The notes beneath the pieces are model-generated. The model searched no databases. It saw nothing but the letters and a program-made list of their open reading frames with translations, and was not told where the DNA came from. 64,000 nt of DNA from NCBI RefSeq assembly GCF_932294415.1, contig NC_065542.1:44047942-44111941 (forward strand), written 5' to 3'. A program made the translations under genes and the position numbers. The stretch comes from Quercus robur (taxonomy: Eukaryota > Streptophyta > Magnoliopsida > Fagales > Fagaceae). Positions 25,522 to 36,229 of this stretch are shown piece after piece. Position 1 is the first letter of the stretch; every line of letters starts with the position of its first letter.

Positions 25522-26867
25522 GATGAAAATCCTTAGGCGATAAGCATCTAAAGATGGGGAGAAGTTTTTTGAGGGCAGAACTATCTGTGGGTCAAAGCTA
25601 CTAGTCTGATCTGATGGGTGATTTGAGCTATTTAGGCTCATAAGCTTTGCCGATAAAGCGTTTTCCTTCTGATGGTTTCAGGAAAAATATGTTGTACTTT
25701 TTTGAGGTGTGCAATTTTACATGAATGGCAGTGGTGAGAGACTTGCTTGTGTTGTTTCTTGTGTGGGTATAGCTATGTTGTTTTTCCCCTTGATTGGGTT
25801 TTATCATGCAATTCAAGTGGGAAATTTTTTGGCATTGTATGTCCCATGCTTTCAGGAAAACAAGTGCTTAATGAATGACTTTCTGATCTTAGAAATCTTA
25901 CTTTACTCTTCTAGATTCTCTTATATCAAAATATCATTGTTGTTTATTAGAGAGTGAACAATCTGATATCAATCTTGTTTCCTCTTGTTGATTGTCATGA
26001 TCTTCTAGACAGCTGGTACAACAATTTTGGTTGGTTCCATGATTGACTTTATATTCAACAATTTTGTGCTTCCAAGTCGTGTGTCCAGGAATTCCCAAAA
26101 AGATGCTGCTGCTTCTGCTTGTATGGGACATTGGTAAGGAAAAAAGGTTTTTCTCTAAACTAGTTTGGAGAGAATTTTCGAACTCCTTATATATCTTTAT
26201 AGTGAGTGTGAATTTGAAAAATCTAACCTGATTGCATGTTCTTATTATATCTTTCATGCTTGCAAAATTTCAAGAATATCAAAGATCAATTGCTATGTTA
26301 TCAATTAAATACTTAAATTTTAAGTATTTGTGATCTAAAGTTTTATGCACAAGTTTATTGATTGCATTGTAAATAACATTCAATTTGAATGAAATTTGCT
26401 ATGCATGTAAAGAACATAATTAAATGCAATTTAATGGTTGGATTTTTAAAATTCAAACTTAATAAAAATATATATTAAGAGTTTGAAAGGTTTCTCTCCA
26501 AACTAATTTCAAGAGGATATAGTGCAGAAAGTAACTTAGGTATTATTTAGATTTTTTTGTTCACACGTAAACTTTGAATCATGACAATGAAGAATTCTGG
26601 ATAATTTTTATTTTCTTTGTATTTTTCGTTCATTTGGTAGATTCCCTTCTTGATAAGTGTTTTTTTGGGGTAAATCACTGGCATGGCTAAATGGTCATTA
26701 GCACCGTATTGTTTACATCGTGTTCAAACTATAGCTACCCAACACCTTCATTTGATTTACAAGCCACTGGCAAGATCATCCTGGAAAACCCATCTCTTCC
26801 TGTCAACCAATGATATGGCTTCAACGGCTTGATGCTTTATCACAGTCCAGTTGCTTTGCTCCCCAAT
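25522..26867. other. Convergent intergenic region (G3BP-like 3' UTR to TPR 3' UTR)
   Basis: The first ~450 bp is probably the G3BP-like 3' UTR. About 26140-26500 resembles an AT-rich dispersed repeat also seen at about 31500-31760, 51960-52215 and 61980-62170 (shared words such as GATCAA.GATTAATAGCTATG and ATCCAATTGACATGAAATTTG). No coding sequence was recognised. Confidence 0.5.
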
Positions 26868-28503
26868 TTAAGCACTCGCAGAAGCCACGGCTCCATGGAA
26901 TTGTGATGGCATGGCTTCAACATCTTTTGGCATATCACATTCTTCATATTCCTCTGTATCCCAGAGGAAGCTAGCATATGCTGCTTGAACGTGGCTGAAA
27001 ACCAAAAATCACAGGTTATATAGTGTGGCAAAGTGCATACCAAGTACTTGAACAAGAAAATTAAAATAGCATCCTAAAGTATGTAAAATTTTTTATTCAA
27101 TGAAGTACACATACCAATCTTCAGGAGAAGCTTGAACTGCTCGTTCAAAGTAGCTTAAAGCCCTGTCTTGGTCATGATGTAGCTCCCATATTAGCTTAGC
27201 ATACTGTGATAGAATTTCACCATCCTTTGGATCTGCTAGGATAGCACGAGAGTAGCACTCTTCGGCGCCCTGAAGGTCCCTCTTTGACTGTCAAAATAAT
27301 GTGTTAAGCATTACTAACTAGTAACAATGCCCCAGTGAAGCAGAGTATCATTTATAAATTTTATCATTCCCTCGTCAAAATTTAGCTTTAGCTTCTAAAA
27401 AGGTTCTTCTAGCTTGTGATATGATAATTGCTTCTTTAGTATCCAGTTATCCATCATTGCAATATGTCTTTTATATTGATATGCGTTATCATTACAAATG
27501 TTAAGAAAAGCAATATGTCCAATGGAAGCAAAATGTTCATCATTTTGACAAAAATTGCAAAAATATTATCATCAGAGTAACTATATTGGTATGATTTAAG
27601 AAAAGCACAAATCTTAGCATCAGTTTTAATCAACAAGAAAAGAAACTAATGGGTAAACAAAGAAAGAACAAAACTAACCTGGTACAAAAATTGAGCATAA
27701 TTTCTCAGAAACAAAGGGTTGCCAGGATTTTCCTCCACCATCCTCTTATAATACTCCTCAACTCCTTGGTTGTCCTCTCCTGAGTTGAAATCTCCACTGC
27801 CGCCACCATGTCCTCGACCACCATTACCACCACCACCACTGGCACCACCGATGCCAATCCCTCTTGCAAGAAACAACCCTTGACCAAGAAGCTCCTTTTC
27901 ATCTCCAATACCCATATTCCAAATTTGATCCTTAACATTCACCTCTTCAGTGAAAATCATGCTGTTCATTTTGTTCTCCAAACTTAGAGTTTGTGCTCTC
28001 ATAGCCATGACCCTCTCTTCTCTCTCTTCTTCATCATCATCCTCTCTATCACTCTCTTCTTCATCTTCTTCATCTTCATATTCACCTTTTGAATTATAAA
28101 ATGAGAAAGATTGTATAGTTTGCAACATGGTGCACTTGGGTCTCGCTGAAAACTTCTTGGGTAGGTTTGTTTCAATGTATTGGTCTTCATTGGTGCTGCA
28201 AGAAGCATAGGCTAGTCCTTCCAAGTTTCCATCAGACTGAGCTCTTCGAAAGCCTTTGTTCCGATCGAGGTCAGCAATGGAGGGAGAGATTGGAGAGGAA
28301 TTGCATGAGAATGTGGAGAGGTTGAGAGGGCCAGTTTGGTGAAGTGAGAACCTGTTGTTGTGATTTTGGGGAATGGTAGGTGGTGGGTGCTTGATGATGA
28401 TGTTATTGGTTTCATAGTGATTGCAGTTGTTGTGGTTGGGACTGTCTGAGAAGGATGGAAGGAGGGATCCAAGAACTGGTGTTGAAGAGCTTCTTAGCAG
28501 CAT
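26868..28503 (-). CDS. TPR-like protein with acidic and glycine-rich N-terminal region
   Basis: Three exons on the minus strand (28503-27679, 27287-27115, 26994-26868) join in frame to 374 residues. The N-terminus MLLRSSSTPVLGSLLPSF is conserved in a plant TPR subfamily (Arabidopsis At5g20190-like, from memory). Residues about 140-165 are strongly acidic (YEDEEDEEESDREDDDEEE) and residues about 225-245 are Gly-rich. The C-terminal third holds TPR units: EEYYKRMVEENPGNPLFLRN, then LQGAEECYSRAILADPKDGE, then ALSYFERAVQASPEDCHVQA. Donor GTTAG, donor GTATGT and both AG acceptors are present. The partner protein is unknown, so no function is claimed beyond protein-protein scaffolding typical of TPRs. 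It converges with the G3BP-like gene. Confidence 0.92.
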
Positions 28504-29380
28504 TTTTCTTTGACAATATAAAGCTCTAGTGGTAGGCTTTTGTTTTGGATATTAAGTCCTGTGGAGAAAAGAAAGGAAGAGGTTGAGAGGTGAGACTGTC
28601 ATAAAGGAAAATGTAAATGGAGACAAGGCAAAAGGAATAGAATGATTACTATAGTTTTCTTATTAATTTACCAAGAGCAGTCAATAAATTTGCCCTTTTT
28701 TCACAAGGGTATGAGCGCCATTTTATGTATTTGGTTTTAACTAATATCACATTAAAATTACATGGTAAACTTACCTTAAAATAGTAAAATGTATGTGTAT
28801 ACACATTAATTATAATAAGAGGTGAATTTATGGTATTCGTTCTATAATGATGATTACTCTTTATTATTAAAAAGATGTGATTCAAATTTGGATTCTTAAT
28901 TCGACAATAATGATTACCCTTCACTATTAAAAAGAAGGGATTCAATTTTAGATTCCTAATTCTAGGATTATCAATTAAGCTAACTTGAACCACTCACAAA
29001 ATTGAAATAGTTCTTAAATTACAATAAGAACACATCAGACCAAAGAGAACGTAGGAAACAATTCATGAAGGAAAAGAAAAGAGCAATAGCATATAGAGAG
29101 TCATCCTTCAGGAAAGGAACACAATTCATGAATTAAAAAGAAGTTCATCGATGTGACATTATTCTTGCAACATATCAGAAAAAGCTCCAAAAAATTGCAG
29201 GAAAAAATGGAAAGGTGGCAGAAACAGAATGGAAAATTTACCTCTTTTGAGAGTAAAGCAATGATCTCAGAGTTCTTCCAATGACCAAAGAAGTGGACAA
29301 GAAAAGAATAGAGATTTTAGAAACTGAACCAATGAGTCCTTTACAGATCCCCTTTTATATATTTATATATAAAGAGAAAG
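28504..29380 (-). promoter_or_regulatory. TPR gene 5' region: leader intron and TATA box
   Basis: On the minus strand a TATA-rich stretch lies at about 29355-29375 (CTTTATATATAAATATATAAAAGG). A likely leader exon runs from about 29330 to 29242, with donor GAGGTAAATT at 29241. Acceptor TTTTCTCCACAG at 28559 leads to a second leader segment 28558-28504 before the ATG. The leader intron is therefore about 680 bp. This is inferred from splice signals only. Confidence 0.5.
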
Positions 29381-31008
29381 GAGGGCAATGTGAATCACGC
29401 GTTAGCTTTTGTTTGGTTCTCAGGAAAATTCAGGAGATAGAGATTTGATTTGAATGGTGGAGAGAGTGCAATGTAGCTAGGCAGAGAGATAAAAATATCA
29501 ATTTTGTTTTCTTTTCTTTAATAAAAGGTCCACGAGGGAGACCATTCTATAAGAACCTTAACAGCCTGTACCTACATCCAAAGATGAGGCGCGTGGGACC
29601 ACGCTCTATTATACTTTGACATGACAGTTTGACCCTGAGTCCTTTTCTTCTTGACACGTTTAAATTTCTGGTTGCTTGTTTGGTTTTGGTGCATGTTCAA
29701 TGAGAACCGCACAGGTGGCAAATGTTGAGGTAAGATTGGACTAATCTTCACAATTGTTTAGAGTTTTTATATTTGCATGCATATGCGTGTGTGCGTATGA
29801 CGGTGTGAGTGAATTAAGGACAGATTCGATAATGACTATCCCTTAATCATTGTAGCTCACACGTTTTCTTGGATCACCATAATTGAGTTATTAAAAAAAA
29901 AAAAAAAAAAAAACAACGTGTGATGGTGACTTCACAAATATAAATGCTTGTGAAGTTATGAGCAAAGATATTTTTGTTTTCCAATACCAAGGAATGACAT
30001 GATTTTACATTCTCGACTTTATTTTAACCTTTTGCAATGCTTCTAGATAGATCATATTGGCGTGATAAGTTTGTTTCAATTTTCAAACCCTTTTGTTTCT
30101 AGATAGATCATTTTATGCTAATGGGCCATCTTGGGCTTAAGATTATGAGCTAGTTGTTGGACTCTGGCTTATTCTTGTGTTTTGGCATGACTGGCCTAAT
30201 TAGTCCTGTAACTTGTGTGTAAAATTCATTACTACTAATGTTACATCACAAATAATGCTATAATTACAAATTATTTTATAATATTTGTAACAAATTTTTA
30301 TTAATTTTCATCTTGGTTTACTAATAACATCACTTTCTTATTTACTAACAATTACTCATCACATCAGGAGTTTGTAAAATAATTTTGTAGATTTAACATT
30401 TTCATTTTCCTTTCACAAAAGCAATAAACAAATTTAAGGTGTCATGTGTGTTATAAATAGGGCTTATCACTTGATGGTTGTTGTGTAGTGGAAATGTTGC
30501 AGAGGTAGCATCCCATCATTTACTCTATTATGGTGAAAGCTTCTCTTTTTCTCAAAGACATTTGCAAGAAAAATGCAAACTCTTCTCACCATGAGTGTTT
30601 TTTTTTTTCATGCACCTGCAGTACCAGCTTCTTTGCTTGGGCGGCTATGCTCCACTATGAAAAGGCTTTTCCTATTGAAAGCAATGTATGATGATAGGGA
30701 AGATCCATTACTTCAAGATGCCATGAAGGCGGTTGCTCTTTGCATTGAAGAATCCAAAAAATAAAAAAGTTTTTGTTGGGTTTCAGTAGCCGTTGGGCTT
30801 CAGCCCATTGGAGACCCACTTGGTTTTTATTTTCCTTTGACTTAATTAAAAAAAAAAAAAAGACAAAATTTAAGTACAGTACCTTAAGATTCAACCATGT
30901 GACTATTTAACTAAAAAATATACTTCCTTCTCATGAAAAAAAATCCACATGGCAGAACCTTAAAAAGGGAACCTAAAGAACAGTACCTAAATACTGTACC
31001 TAAGTTTT
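29381..31008. other. Intergenic region with repeats and a small unrecognised ORF
   Basis: It holds a poly(A) run near 29891-29913, a MITE-like AT-rich segment at about 30228-30400 and a short open frame at 30573-30764 (63 codons). That frame has a TATAAATA at about 30450 upstream and a good acceptor-like TTTTTTTTTCATGCACCTGCAG just before its middle. Its end (YDDREDPLLQDAMKAVALC) looks exon-like, but I do not recognise a family; it could be a gene fragment or chance. Confidence 0.35.
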
Positions 31009-31764
31009 GCTCATAAAAAAACCCTACATCCCTCTTTTCTCTTTAGTTCTCTCTACTCCTAGCCACTCCTCTCTTTGCTCTCAGCTCCTCTGTTTTTTCT
31101 ACTTTCACAAATTAATTTTCTACTAATTTTTGATTGTTTATACAAGTATCCCCTCTTTAGGGGGGGAAAAAATTAACAATTTGGAATAAAATTTAAAGAA
31201 GAAAGTAAACCCTACGGTGTTAGACGATAGAATTGTTGAATTTTAAGGAGCATGTAAGACTCTTTTAAGATAGGTAACACATCACTTTGAAAATGATTGA
31301 GAGGTACTTTTTTTTTTTTTTTTTTTTTGGTAATTTATTGTAAAAATGAAGTTGAAAGAAAAACTTCTCATTTTATTTTGGTTTCTTTCCCATTTTTAAT
31401 TTGAAAAAAAATATTAATTTGACATAGTTTGGCTAGTATTTATTTAGTAACAAAAAATAATGACAAAGTTTAGCTACAACTCTATTGAATATTTTTTTAT
31501 TGGATGTAAATTTTGACATATTCACCATTGGATCACGTTTTCTTTTTATATCTTCTATGTTTGCAAAATTTTCAAAAGATCAAAGATTAATAGCTATGCG
31601 ATCAATTAAATGTTTAAATTTCAAAATTTTGTAGTCTAAAATTATGTATAAAAAACAGGTTTATGGATTGAATAGTAAATAATATCCAATTGACATGAAA
31701 TTTGATGTGTGTTAAGAACATAAAAAACATATAATTCAACGGTTAAATTATTAAAATATGTAAC

Positions 31765-32444
31765 TGTGGTTGCACGATTTTCCTGGCCCAACTTCTGTTG
31801 ATCAGGCCTTGGCCCAAAGCACAACCCACAATAGATACTTGTAGAGAATGGGTTAAAGAGCTTGGCCTCAGTGAAACTAACAAATCTGATGCATGTAGTG
31901 TACTGTTTGCAGAGAGAAATAAGAACGTAAAGAAGGGTTCTTCAAGTCTGATTTTATTTCTTTTGTTCCTCTTACCATTCTGCCGTCCCTGCTTTGAGGG
32001 ACTTCATTACATTATATATTTCTCTCCTTTTCATCCTAGCCTTACACCTGTTAGTCATCCAAGCATCCACTCGAGCACCTGTCCCATCAGACGCCTTCAT
32101 CAGACCCTTTGTGAGTTGCAGAGGCCAAGGCGGTACTGTTCAGGGGTCTTTTCCTCATTAATGTGGCCAAGAGGGTGGTTGGGGCGCAATTAATGTGGTG
32201 GTAGCCTTCCGTGAGATATTTTGAATTTAATTCGTTTTTTATGTTGGGGAAGGTGAGCTGAAATGGCTGAGCAGAGTTTCTCGCCTGGGCTTCGTGATGT
32301 CCGAGGAGGAGTTACTCCTCGGACAGGTTTCCTTGACGCTATTGGGGTTGAATAGCGCTTCATATGAGGCTTTTCGTTGGACAGGACGCTCCTCGGACGG
32401 GCCTGAGCTTGGAATAGCCCATCATTTTTGGGCCGGGCCCCACA
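31765..32444 (-). repeat. Tat-A 3' LTR
   Basis: It is 680 bp and 99% identical to the copy at 41638-42317. It contains a 10-bp palindrome GTCCGAGGAG/CTCCTCGGAC with a 6-bp spacer at about 32299-32324, present in both LTRs. Confidence 0.95.
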
Positions 32445-32456
32445 ATAGCCCCTCAA
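32445..32456 (-). other. Tat-A polypurine tract
   Basis: On the element strand TGAGGGGCTAT abuts the LTR start TGTGGGG. It is the expected plus-strand primer for reverse transcription. Confidence 0.7.
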
Positions 32457-32703
32457 AACTGCGGTTTTAACCTCCCTCCGAGGAGAAAAGCGGGGTTTTG
32501 ATATTTGTGAGTGGAGGGAAATGAGGAGATCGTGGGGTGCGCGTGCGGACCGTTACTTTTGACGCGCCACAATTTACGAGACGTGGTCATTAACTTCTGG
32601 AGGCGTTATGTTCCCTTCATCCAACGGCTTGGCGTGAATCGAACGGCCATCGTTTCTTTCTCGTATTTTTAGGCAGGGATGATATTTTCTCTCTCTTCCC
32701 TGC

Positions 32704-32710
32704 TATATAA
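32704..32710 (+). promoter_or_regulatory. TATA box of Tat-A antisense gene
   Basis: TATATAA stands about 270 bp before the antisense start codon (32979), and is followed by GACGTCAGC, a TGACG-type (bZIP) motif. It lies just inside the element next to the 3' LTR, facing gag-pol. Tat-B has a matching TATA at the same relative place. Confidence 0.6.
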
Positions 32711-32978
32711 GACGTCAGCGGGGCTCAGTTTCTTTTTTCATCTGCATTTCACAAACCCCAGAAGGCTCCAGAGAACTCCAGAGATATACGAACACTCGCG
32801 TCCGTTACGCCGCCGTAGCCGTTCTTGTGAAGCGCTTCGTCCAAGAGAGATTCCCAGGCGTCCCCTTGAGCGTCTTGTGAAGGTACCAGTACATTTCGCC
32901 TTTCTCTCCATTTCAATTTCTTTCTCGGACTCTACTTTTCTTTCCAGTCTTTACTTTCATTTCCTCAGTTCAGTTCAG

Positions 32979-35437
32979 ATGGGTAGATTCGAAAAATTAG
33001 TAAAAACTCCTGCCGCTATGGAAGCCTTTAGGGCTAAATACCACATTCCTCCGAGGGTTGGGCTGCGGCACTGTCCTCTTGAAGGAATATTGACCGATAG
33101 AGTTGAGGGAGAAGTCGTTATCCCCATGATTGCTTTCATAGAGGGAGGGATGACACTTCCCATGCGCAGGATCACAAGGGAATACCTGTTCAACCATAGG
33201 TTGACGCCGTATCAGTGTGCCCCAAATATGTTCAAGATATTAGGCTGTGTAGATGTCTTAAGCGAGCGGATGAATCTAGACCTCACTTGGCATGATGTGG
33301 CCTATTTGTACGAATGCCACCGCCTTGGGGATGATGGGTATTATCTTAAATCCCGGAACGAGGTCGTTAGGTTGATCTCTTGTCTTCCAGTTTCTAATAA
33401 GACCGTGAAGGATGACTTCCTCATTGCTTCTGGGGAGTGGTTCGACAGTATTCACTGTCCAACTCGGGCAGGAAAACCAGGTGCGGCGCTTTTAGGATTG
33501 GCCCTTTTTGGGGAAAGGATTTAGTGTTGAGGGATTATTATTATATATTTTTTTTTGCTTTCTTTGTAATTGGAAAATTTCATGACCTGACCTCACTTTT
33601 CTTGGTTGTTCGCAGAAAAAATTCACGTCGCCCCTCGGATAGACCTTACGAATGTGCCAGCGCTGAATTATCTTCTCAGGTCGGAGATTTACGTTACCGG
33701 GGACAGACAGCTGCGTGCGGCCCATCTGATTTTGGGCTATCAACCTCTGAGCAGTGCTTTCCAGGCAGTCGGTCACGCTATAAGGGCAGGCAGTCCGAGG
33801 TTGGCTAGGATTGACGTGTCCCGAGACGGGTTCCTAGCTCCACACGATTTGCCACCAGTAGTGCTGCCTGGGGTCAGGAATCCTTACTTAGCGGAGCAGC
33901 TTCCTCCGGTAAATGAGCCTGGCGCGGCTGCTCTGATTGAAGAAGAAACTGAATCTTCCCGTCTTTCTCTTGAGGCAGAGATAGACGAGTTTTACTTCGA
34001 GGAGGAAATTCAGCAAAATCCTTTAGGGGAGCCTTCCAATCCTGAAGCCGAGCAGGACCAACATTCTGCAGTTGGTGTTCCCCCAATTGTTATCTGCTCG
34101 GACGATACCTCAGACGAAGAGGCCGAGCCCATGGCAGGAAAAGGGAAGTCCTTGAAGGAGTTGATGTCCTCCAGGGGGAAAGGCCAGTCACCAAAGGGTC
34201 AATCTTCGAAGGGGCCAACTCCATCTCAGGCCAAGACCCTTCCCCTGGTGGTCCCCCAGGGCGTCTCGGACCCTGGTCTTAAGGTTATCTCGGACCTGAA
34301 GAAGAAGAGGCCGGTGGACACGCCTGAGGAGGGCGAGGTGGCTGTCCAGCCGGCCAAGCAGCAGAAAACCACACGGGCGCCGAGGAGCAGAAGGGGCACC
34401 TCCTCGGATAGTAGGGATGAGGGGAACCTTGCTGAAGTGCGCACCGCCCCTCGTCAATGGGACCCAAAGTTGGAGCTGGATGGGCTCGCCATTCCTTACA
34501 CTGCTTCGGTCCGAGAGTATAATCGTGGCCGGGCAGGGTACGTGGCAGAGGCCTTGGAGCAGCCCCTACTTCTTCCTCGGGACATGGAGGCCTATAGGCG
34601 GTGCACCCAGTCCGAGCTCTTTCTATCCCTCAAAAGGGATCTCGCGCTGGTAAGTAACCCTTTTACTGTTTTGCCCATTTACTTGCTCCTGTTAGATTAT
34701 ATATTTTTCTTTTAAGGACGCTCTTGTCGTGTCTGCAGATTACTCAGCAGGTCTTTGTCGCTGAGGAGTTTTGCCGTAATAGCCGCAACCTGGCTGAGGC
34801 TGAGACCCAGGCTCGGACAGAGGTGGAGAAAGCCTTGGGGTCCCTCAGGCATGATCACACTAAACTCACGGCTGAGTTCAAGGATTCGGAGAACCGACGT
34901 AAAAGTGCAGAGGCTGGCTTGAAGAGTGCCGAGGATCAGGCGGAGGACCAGCGCAAACAACTGTACACGGCTCAGCTTAACCTTAACACCGAGAGGCAGG
35001 CAGTGCAGGATCTCAGGACTGCCCTGCAAAAGGTGGAGGATGAGCTGAGGTTGGCAAGGGAGGAGGCCCAGCTGATCCGAGAGGCCATAGAGGCTGAGAA
35101 GAATGCTGCTCGTCAGCTTGGGGCCGAAGAGACTGAGGCCAGGCTGTCCGAAGAGATCCCTGAGGTGTGCAGGGAGTACTGCGACATTTCATGGGCTCAT
35201 GCTCTCGACGCTGCAGGAGTTCCTGCGGATTCGGCCCTAAGGCTGCCCGAGAGCGTCTTCTATCCTCCGGAGATCCGAGCTAGGCCTGATGAAGCCTAAG
35301 TCGTTTCAGAGCAAGACCTGGCGGTGCCTGATGCCGTATCTGTGCCTGATGTGGCTAAGGACCCTGCCACTGACTCTACCATTGAGGCTCCTCCTCCTCA
35401 GCCCGAGCAGAAAGAAGATCCTCCCGCTGAAGCTTAG
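32979..35437 (+). CDS. Tat-A antisense ORF: 'putative gypsy type transposon' protein, spliced, nonsense near C-terminus
   Basis: Three exons join in frame: 32979-33480 (donor CCAG/GTGCGG), 33616-34649 (acceptor TTCGCAG, donor GTAAGT) and 34739 onward (acceptor TCTGCAG). An in-frame TAA at 35297-35299 gives 698 residues. The same frame stays open past it to TAG 35435-35437, another 45 sense codons, so the TAA looks like a recent break or an early end. The N-terminal ~180 residues (KYHIPPRVGLRHC, EGGMTLPMRRITREYL, HRLTPYQCAPNMFKILGC) match the gypsy-associated 'putative gypsy type transposon' (Transposase_28) family. A charged Ser/Lys-rich middle and a C-terminal coiled coil (34760-35150, many E/K/A heptads such as EDELRLAREEAQLIREAIEA) follow. 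It reads against gag-pol. Antisense genes are known in Tat elements; their role is unknown. Confidence 0.8.
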
Positions 35438-35464
35438 CCTTATAGGTTTTCAACCTTAGTGAAT

Positions 35465-35466
<2 letters not shown>

Positions 35467-35507
<41 letters not shown>
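35467..35507. repeat. Poly(T) tract of about 41
   Basis: A pure T run of about 41 lies 30 bp after the antisense gene's last stop. It could reflect a captured poly(A) on the gag-pol strand or simple slippage; length may be affected by assembly. Confidence 0.9.
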
Positions 35508-35511
<4 letters not shown>

Positions 35512-35769
35512 GAGAGTTGTCTTGTTTTTTCATTCTTTTGTAAGGAACTCTCTTTTTAATATACTCGGAATGTTAATATGAAATGTTCGTTTTGTTTATT
35601 AAAAATGTATGTCAATAGCGTTTAATCCTTTGTAACGAGGTAGATACAGGCAAACGGTAAGAATGAAAATGGGTTTTTGGGTTGCCCATTTGAGGGTCGA
35701 GATGATGCTAGACTGTGCGCATGTATTAAAAGTGATTTACTCTAAATAATGATCTCCCAATCTATCACA

Positions 35770-36170
35770 AGTAATAATCTCCCCAAAAGTCTATGGTCCG
35801 AGGAGCCAGGCAGGACTTAGGTTCTGCTTAAAACTATGACTTGTCATGAGTAATAATTTCCCCTAGAGTCTGTGGTCCGAGGAGCCATGCAGGACTTAGG
35901 TTCTGTTTAAAACTATGAGCTGTCATGAGTAATAACTTCCCCAAAAGTCTGTGGTCCGGGGAGCCATGCAGGACTTTGGTTTTGTTTAGAACTTATAAAT
36001 AGTTGGCTTACGTAACAATTTCCCCCAAGTCTGTGGTCCGAGGAGCCATGCAGGACTTGGCTTCTGTTTAAAACTTGTAAATAATCGGCTTAAGTATTAA
36101 TTTCCCCCAAGTCTGTGGTCCGAGGAGCCATGCAGGACTTGGGTTCTGTTTAAAACTTATAAATAATCGT
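35770..36170. repeat. Five ~80-bp tandem repeats in Tat-A 3' non-coding region
   Basis: The word GGTCCGAGGAGCCATGCAGG recurs at about 35795, 35874, 35953, 36035 and 36117, spaced 79-82 bp, with conserved flanks (AATTTCCCC..AAGTCTGT and TTCTGTTTAAAACT). The array lies between the pol stop (36230) and the antisense gene. Tandem arrays at this place are known in Tat elements and can seed satellites. Confidence 0.9.
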
Positions 36171-36229
36171 AATGTAAACTGGCAAGCGGCAAATAGTCAT
36201 GAAAGAGAAAGTATGCTAAGCCATTTTTA

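Noticed and set aside
27999..28472. Alternative minus-strand frames over the TPR gene exon 1
   Set aside because: They overlap the confirmed TPR coding frame and carry no domain; the long exon is simply rich in low-complexity codons.
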